Source of the DNA: an uncultured Bacilli bacterium
Lineage (GTDB): Bacteria > Bacillota_I > Bacilli_A > RF39 > UBA660
Assembly (NCBI GenBank): GCA_947599755.1
Contig: CANQFO010000047.1
Span: 1 to 8,127, forward strand
DNA: 8,127 bases
Direction: 5' to 3'
The notes under the pieces were generated by a model that did no database searches, was not told the DNA's origin, and saw only the letters and a list, made by a program, of their open reading frames with translations. This document shows positions 7,091-8,127 of the stretch, piece after piece (position 1 is the first letter of the stretch; each line of letters starts with the position of its first letter). A program made the position numbers and the translations under genes.

Positions 7091-7861
7091 CTACCCCTTC
7101 CTATAATTTTCAATAATTCGTTGAAAATCTCTCTGCTTTTTCATCTTTCTTTCTACTTGCAATTTTTCTTCCTCTAATTCATCAATCTTTTTCAGTGATT
7201 CTCTAGTAATTTGTTGTCGAATAACATTTTCTGCCGCATAACTATTCATCTCACATATCTTAAGTTCATAACAAATATATAAAGCAATCAAATTATTTAA
7301 CATAGGAGTTAAATCCGTCTCCATCGCAAAATCCTCAGAATAAGAATCTGGATCTTCATCACTATAATAATCAAAAGGAAATAACTTTTTTTTCATAAAT
7401 TCCAATCGATTAACATTATAATAATGATTATAAATCACATAAATTTCCCTATACTTACGCCCAACAATCGCATCATAAATTAAATCCTCAACAGGCTTAA
7501 AATGTTGAAAAAAATCTTCTTTACTCATTTCCAACAAAATCCTATCAGAATTAAAAGAATGAATTTTTTTTCCAATAATAATTTTATAATCCTGATCTCT
7601 TCTTACTTCCTTATTAATAGAAAAATTAAAATCTCCACAAAAACCTAAATCATTTCCAATATAAATATTAAGAATAGGAGCATCATCAGGAGGAGTAATC
7701 GCTTTCTTATCCAAAATAATATTTCGATTAAGACCAACCTTACGAATAATTTTCAAAAGTTCCTCCTCCGTCTCAAAATACATATGAGCCCTACGCTGTG
7801 ATTTATCAACGCGTAACAAAGAATGGAAATTCATTACCTTAACAACATTCTTAATCACCAT
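7091..7861 (-). CDS. F1 gamma-like subunit (divergent)
   Basis: This protein has 256 residues (canonical AtpG is about 285-300). Family-like blocks appear in the right order: N-D-L-G-F-C-G-D-F-N (70-79), matching the S-D-R-G-L-C-G-G-F-N signature; K-I-I-I-G-K-K (93-99), matching the V-I-G-K-K strand; I-Y-V-I-Y-N (140-145), matching the I-x-Y-N strand; and a long C-terminal helix (about 183-256) with E-L-K-I-C-E-M-N-S-Y-A-A-E, where canonical gamma has A-S-E-x-x-A-R-M. The C-terminal helix is highly charged (DELEEEKLQVERKMKKQ) and coiled-coil-like, as expected for a shaft inside an alpha/beta ring. The N-terminal helix looks short and lacks the usual I-x-x-I-x-x-x-x-Q-I-T-x-A-M pattern. It starts one base after the upstream stop; GGAG lies about 12 bases before the ATG. 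Position directly before beta copies the atp operon order. It is clearly related to gamma but diverged. Confidence 0.85.
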   Translation of the reverse strand: MVIKNVVKVMNFHSLLRVDKSQRRAHMYFETEEELLKIIRKVGLNRNIILDKKAITPPDDAPILNIYIGNDLGFCGDFNFSINKEVRRDQDYKIIIGKKIHSFNSDRILLEMSKEDFFQHFKPVEDLIYDAIVGRKYREIYVIYNHYYNVNRLEFMKKKLFPFDYYSDEDPDSYSEDFAMETDLTPMLNNLIALYICYELKICEMNSYAAENVIRQQITRESLKKIDELEEEKLQVERKMKKQRDFQRIIENYRKG

Positions 7862-7862
7862 A

Positions 7863-8127
7863 CTAAATCAAATCTCCATTCGAAGAATCATGAGATTCCA
7901 AATCAAAATCCTGATCACTTGAACTATCCTCAGTAAATGCCTCTTCATTAGACCAATCCTGTTCACTTGAATTATCCTCAGTAAATGCCTCTTCATTAGA
8001 CAAATCCTGATCACTTGGATTATCCTCAGTAAATGCCTCTTCATTAGACAAATCCTGTTCACTTGAATTATCCTCAGTAAATGCCTCTTCATTAGACAAA
8101 TCCTGATCACTTGGATTATCCTCAGTA
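7863..8127 (-). CDS. Acidic repeat C-terminal tail of a protein entering from the right edge (partial)
   Basis: The last 87 codons and a TAG stop are visible; the frame stays open to the window edge, so any start codon inside the repeat is internal. The sequence is tandem copies of a 16-residue unit, S-N-E-E-A-F-T-E-D-N-x-S-[ED]-Q-D-L, followed by a unique end D-L-E-S-H-D-S-S-N-G-D-L-I. By my count 32 of the 87 residues are Asp or Glu and none is Lys or Arg. Such a tail is probably disordered, or could bind cations or basic partners. The stop lies one base before the gamma-like ATG, so it belongs to the same operon. Because alpha precedes gamma in ordinary atp operons, the main body (outside the window) could be an alpha-like subunit with an added tail. 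That is inference only; nothing resembling alpha is in view, and an unrelated operon protein is equally compatible. Confidence 0.8.
   Translation of the reverse strand, partial: TEDNPSDQDLSNEEAFTEDNSSEQDLSNEEAFTEDNPSDQDLSNEEAFTEDNSSEQDWSNEEAFTEDSSSDQDFDLESHDSSNGDLI
7927..8127 (-). repeat. 48-bp in-frame tandem repeat with a 96-bp higher-order period
   Basis: The motif tcctcagta (plus strand) recurs at 7927, 7975, 8023, 8071 and 8119, exactly 48 bases apart. Units 7975-8022 and 8071-8118 are identical by eye; units 7927-7974 and 8023-8070 differ at one base; neighbouring units differ at two or three. The array is therefore two nearly identical 96-bp blocks, and it continues past the window edge. 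A degenerate copy lies at about 7879-7926. Since 48 is a multiple of three, unit gain or loss keeps the reading frame. Confidence 0.95.

Noticed and set aside
5482..7861. Ordinary housekeeping ATP synthase operon
   Set aside because: No delta, a, b or c genes are seen, gamma and epsilon are short, beta has an altered NEPPGAR loop, and the downstream genes encode unrelated membrane and surface proteins. Genes outside the window could change this view.
7868..8110. Second open frame through the repeat on the minus strand
   Set aside because: It is a by-product of the repeat in another frame, has no ribosome site, and gives an implausible I/R/L-rich peptide, while the other frame ends exactly one base before the gamma-like start.
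7927..8127. CRISPR array
   Set aside because: The 48-bp units follow each other without unique spacers and encode a regular 16-residue peptide repeat in the open frame.

Overview
This is a low-G+C, AT-rich window from a Bacillota- or Mollicutes-like bacterium. Every gene I can support lies on the minus strand, so transcription runs from the right edge to the left edge. Codon use is strongly A/T-ending. The standard bacterial code applies: Trp is TGG (for example in the beta-like and giant proteins), TGA ends the epsilon-like gene in an ATGA overlap, and no in-frame TGA occurs across about 1,400 codons of the giant gene. That argues against a UGA=Trp mycoplasma and for a low-GC, possibly host-associated Bacillota lineage such as Erysipelotrichia or an RF39-like group. 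The lineage is an inference.

The layout in transcription order is as follows. (1) 8127-7863: the C-terminal end of a protein entering from the right edge, a highly acidic 16-residue tandem repeat with no Lys or Arg. By position it may be an F1 alpha-like subunit, but no alpha sequence is visible. (2) 7861-7091: a divergent F1 gamma-like subunit. (3) 7084-5714: an F1 beta-like ATPase with its nucleotide-binding motifs intact. (4) 5736-5482: a short epsilon-like subunit that has only the N-terminal beta-domain. (5) 5485-4946: a protein with about five membrane segments. (6) 4959-4240: a protein with one N-terminal membrane anchor and an outside domain of about 208 residues. (7) 4223 to beyond base 1: a giant surface protein (at least 1,407 residues) with an N-terminal membrane anchor, an acidic linker, several Ig/FN3-like beta-domains, a carbohydrate-binding-module-like jelly roll and a GLUG-like beta-solenoid.

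Genes overlap or are separated by at most 16 bases. No internal promoter or terminator is visible and every gene except the partial first one starts close to its neighbour, so this looks like one operon. The order gamma-beta-epsilon copies the end of a normal atp operon, but no Fo subunit (a, b, c) or delta lies here. Instead the F1-like genes run straight into a polytopic membrane protein and two anchored surface proteins. The best-known parallel is the F1-like ATPase clusters of mycoplasmas (F1-like X0, and the F1-derived motor of Mycoplasma mobile gliding), in which F1 subunits are paired with unrelated membrane and surface proteins.

My working hypothesis is a non-canonical F1-like ATPase that couples ATP hydrolysis in the cytoplasm, through the five-segment membrane protein, to work on or by the giant surface protein. 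The sequence supports the parts list and the linkage; the function is inferred.
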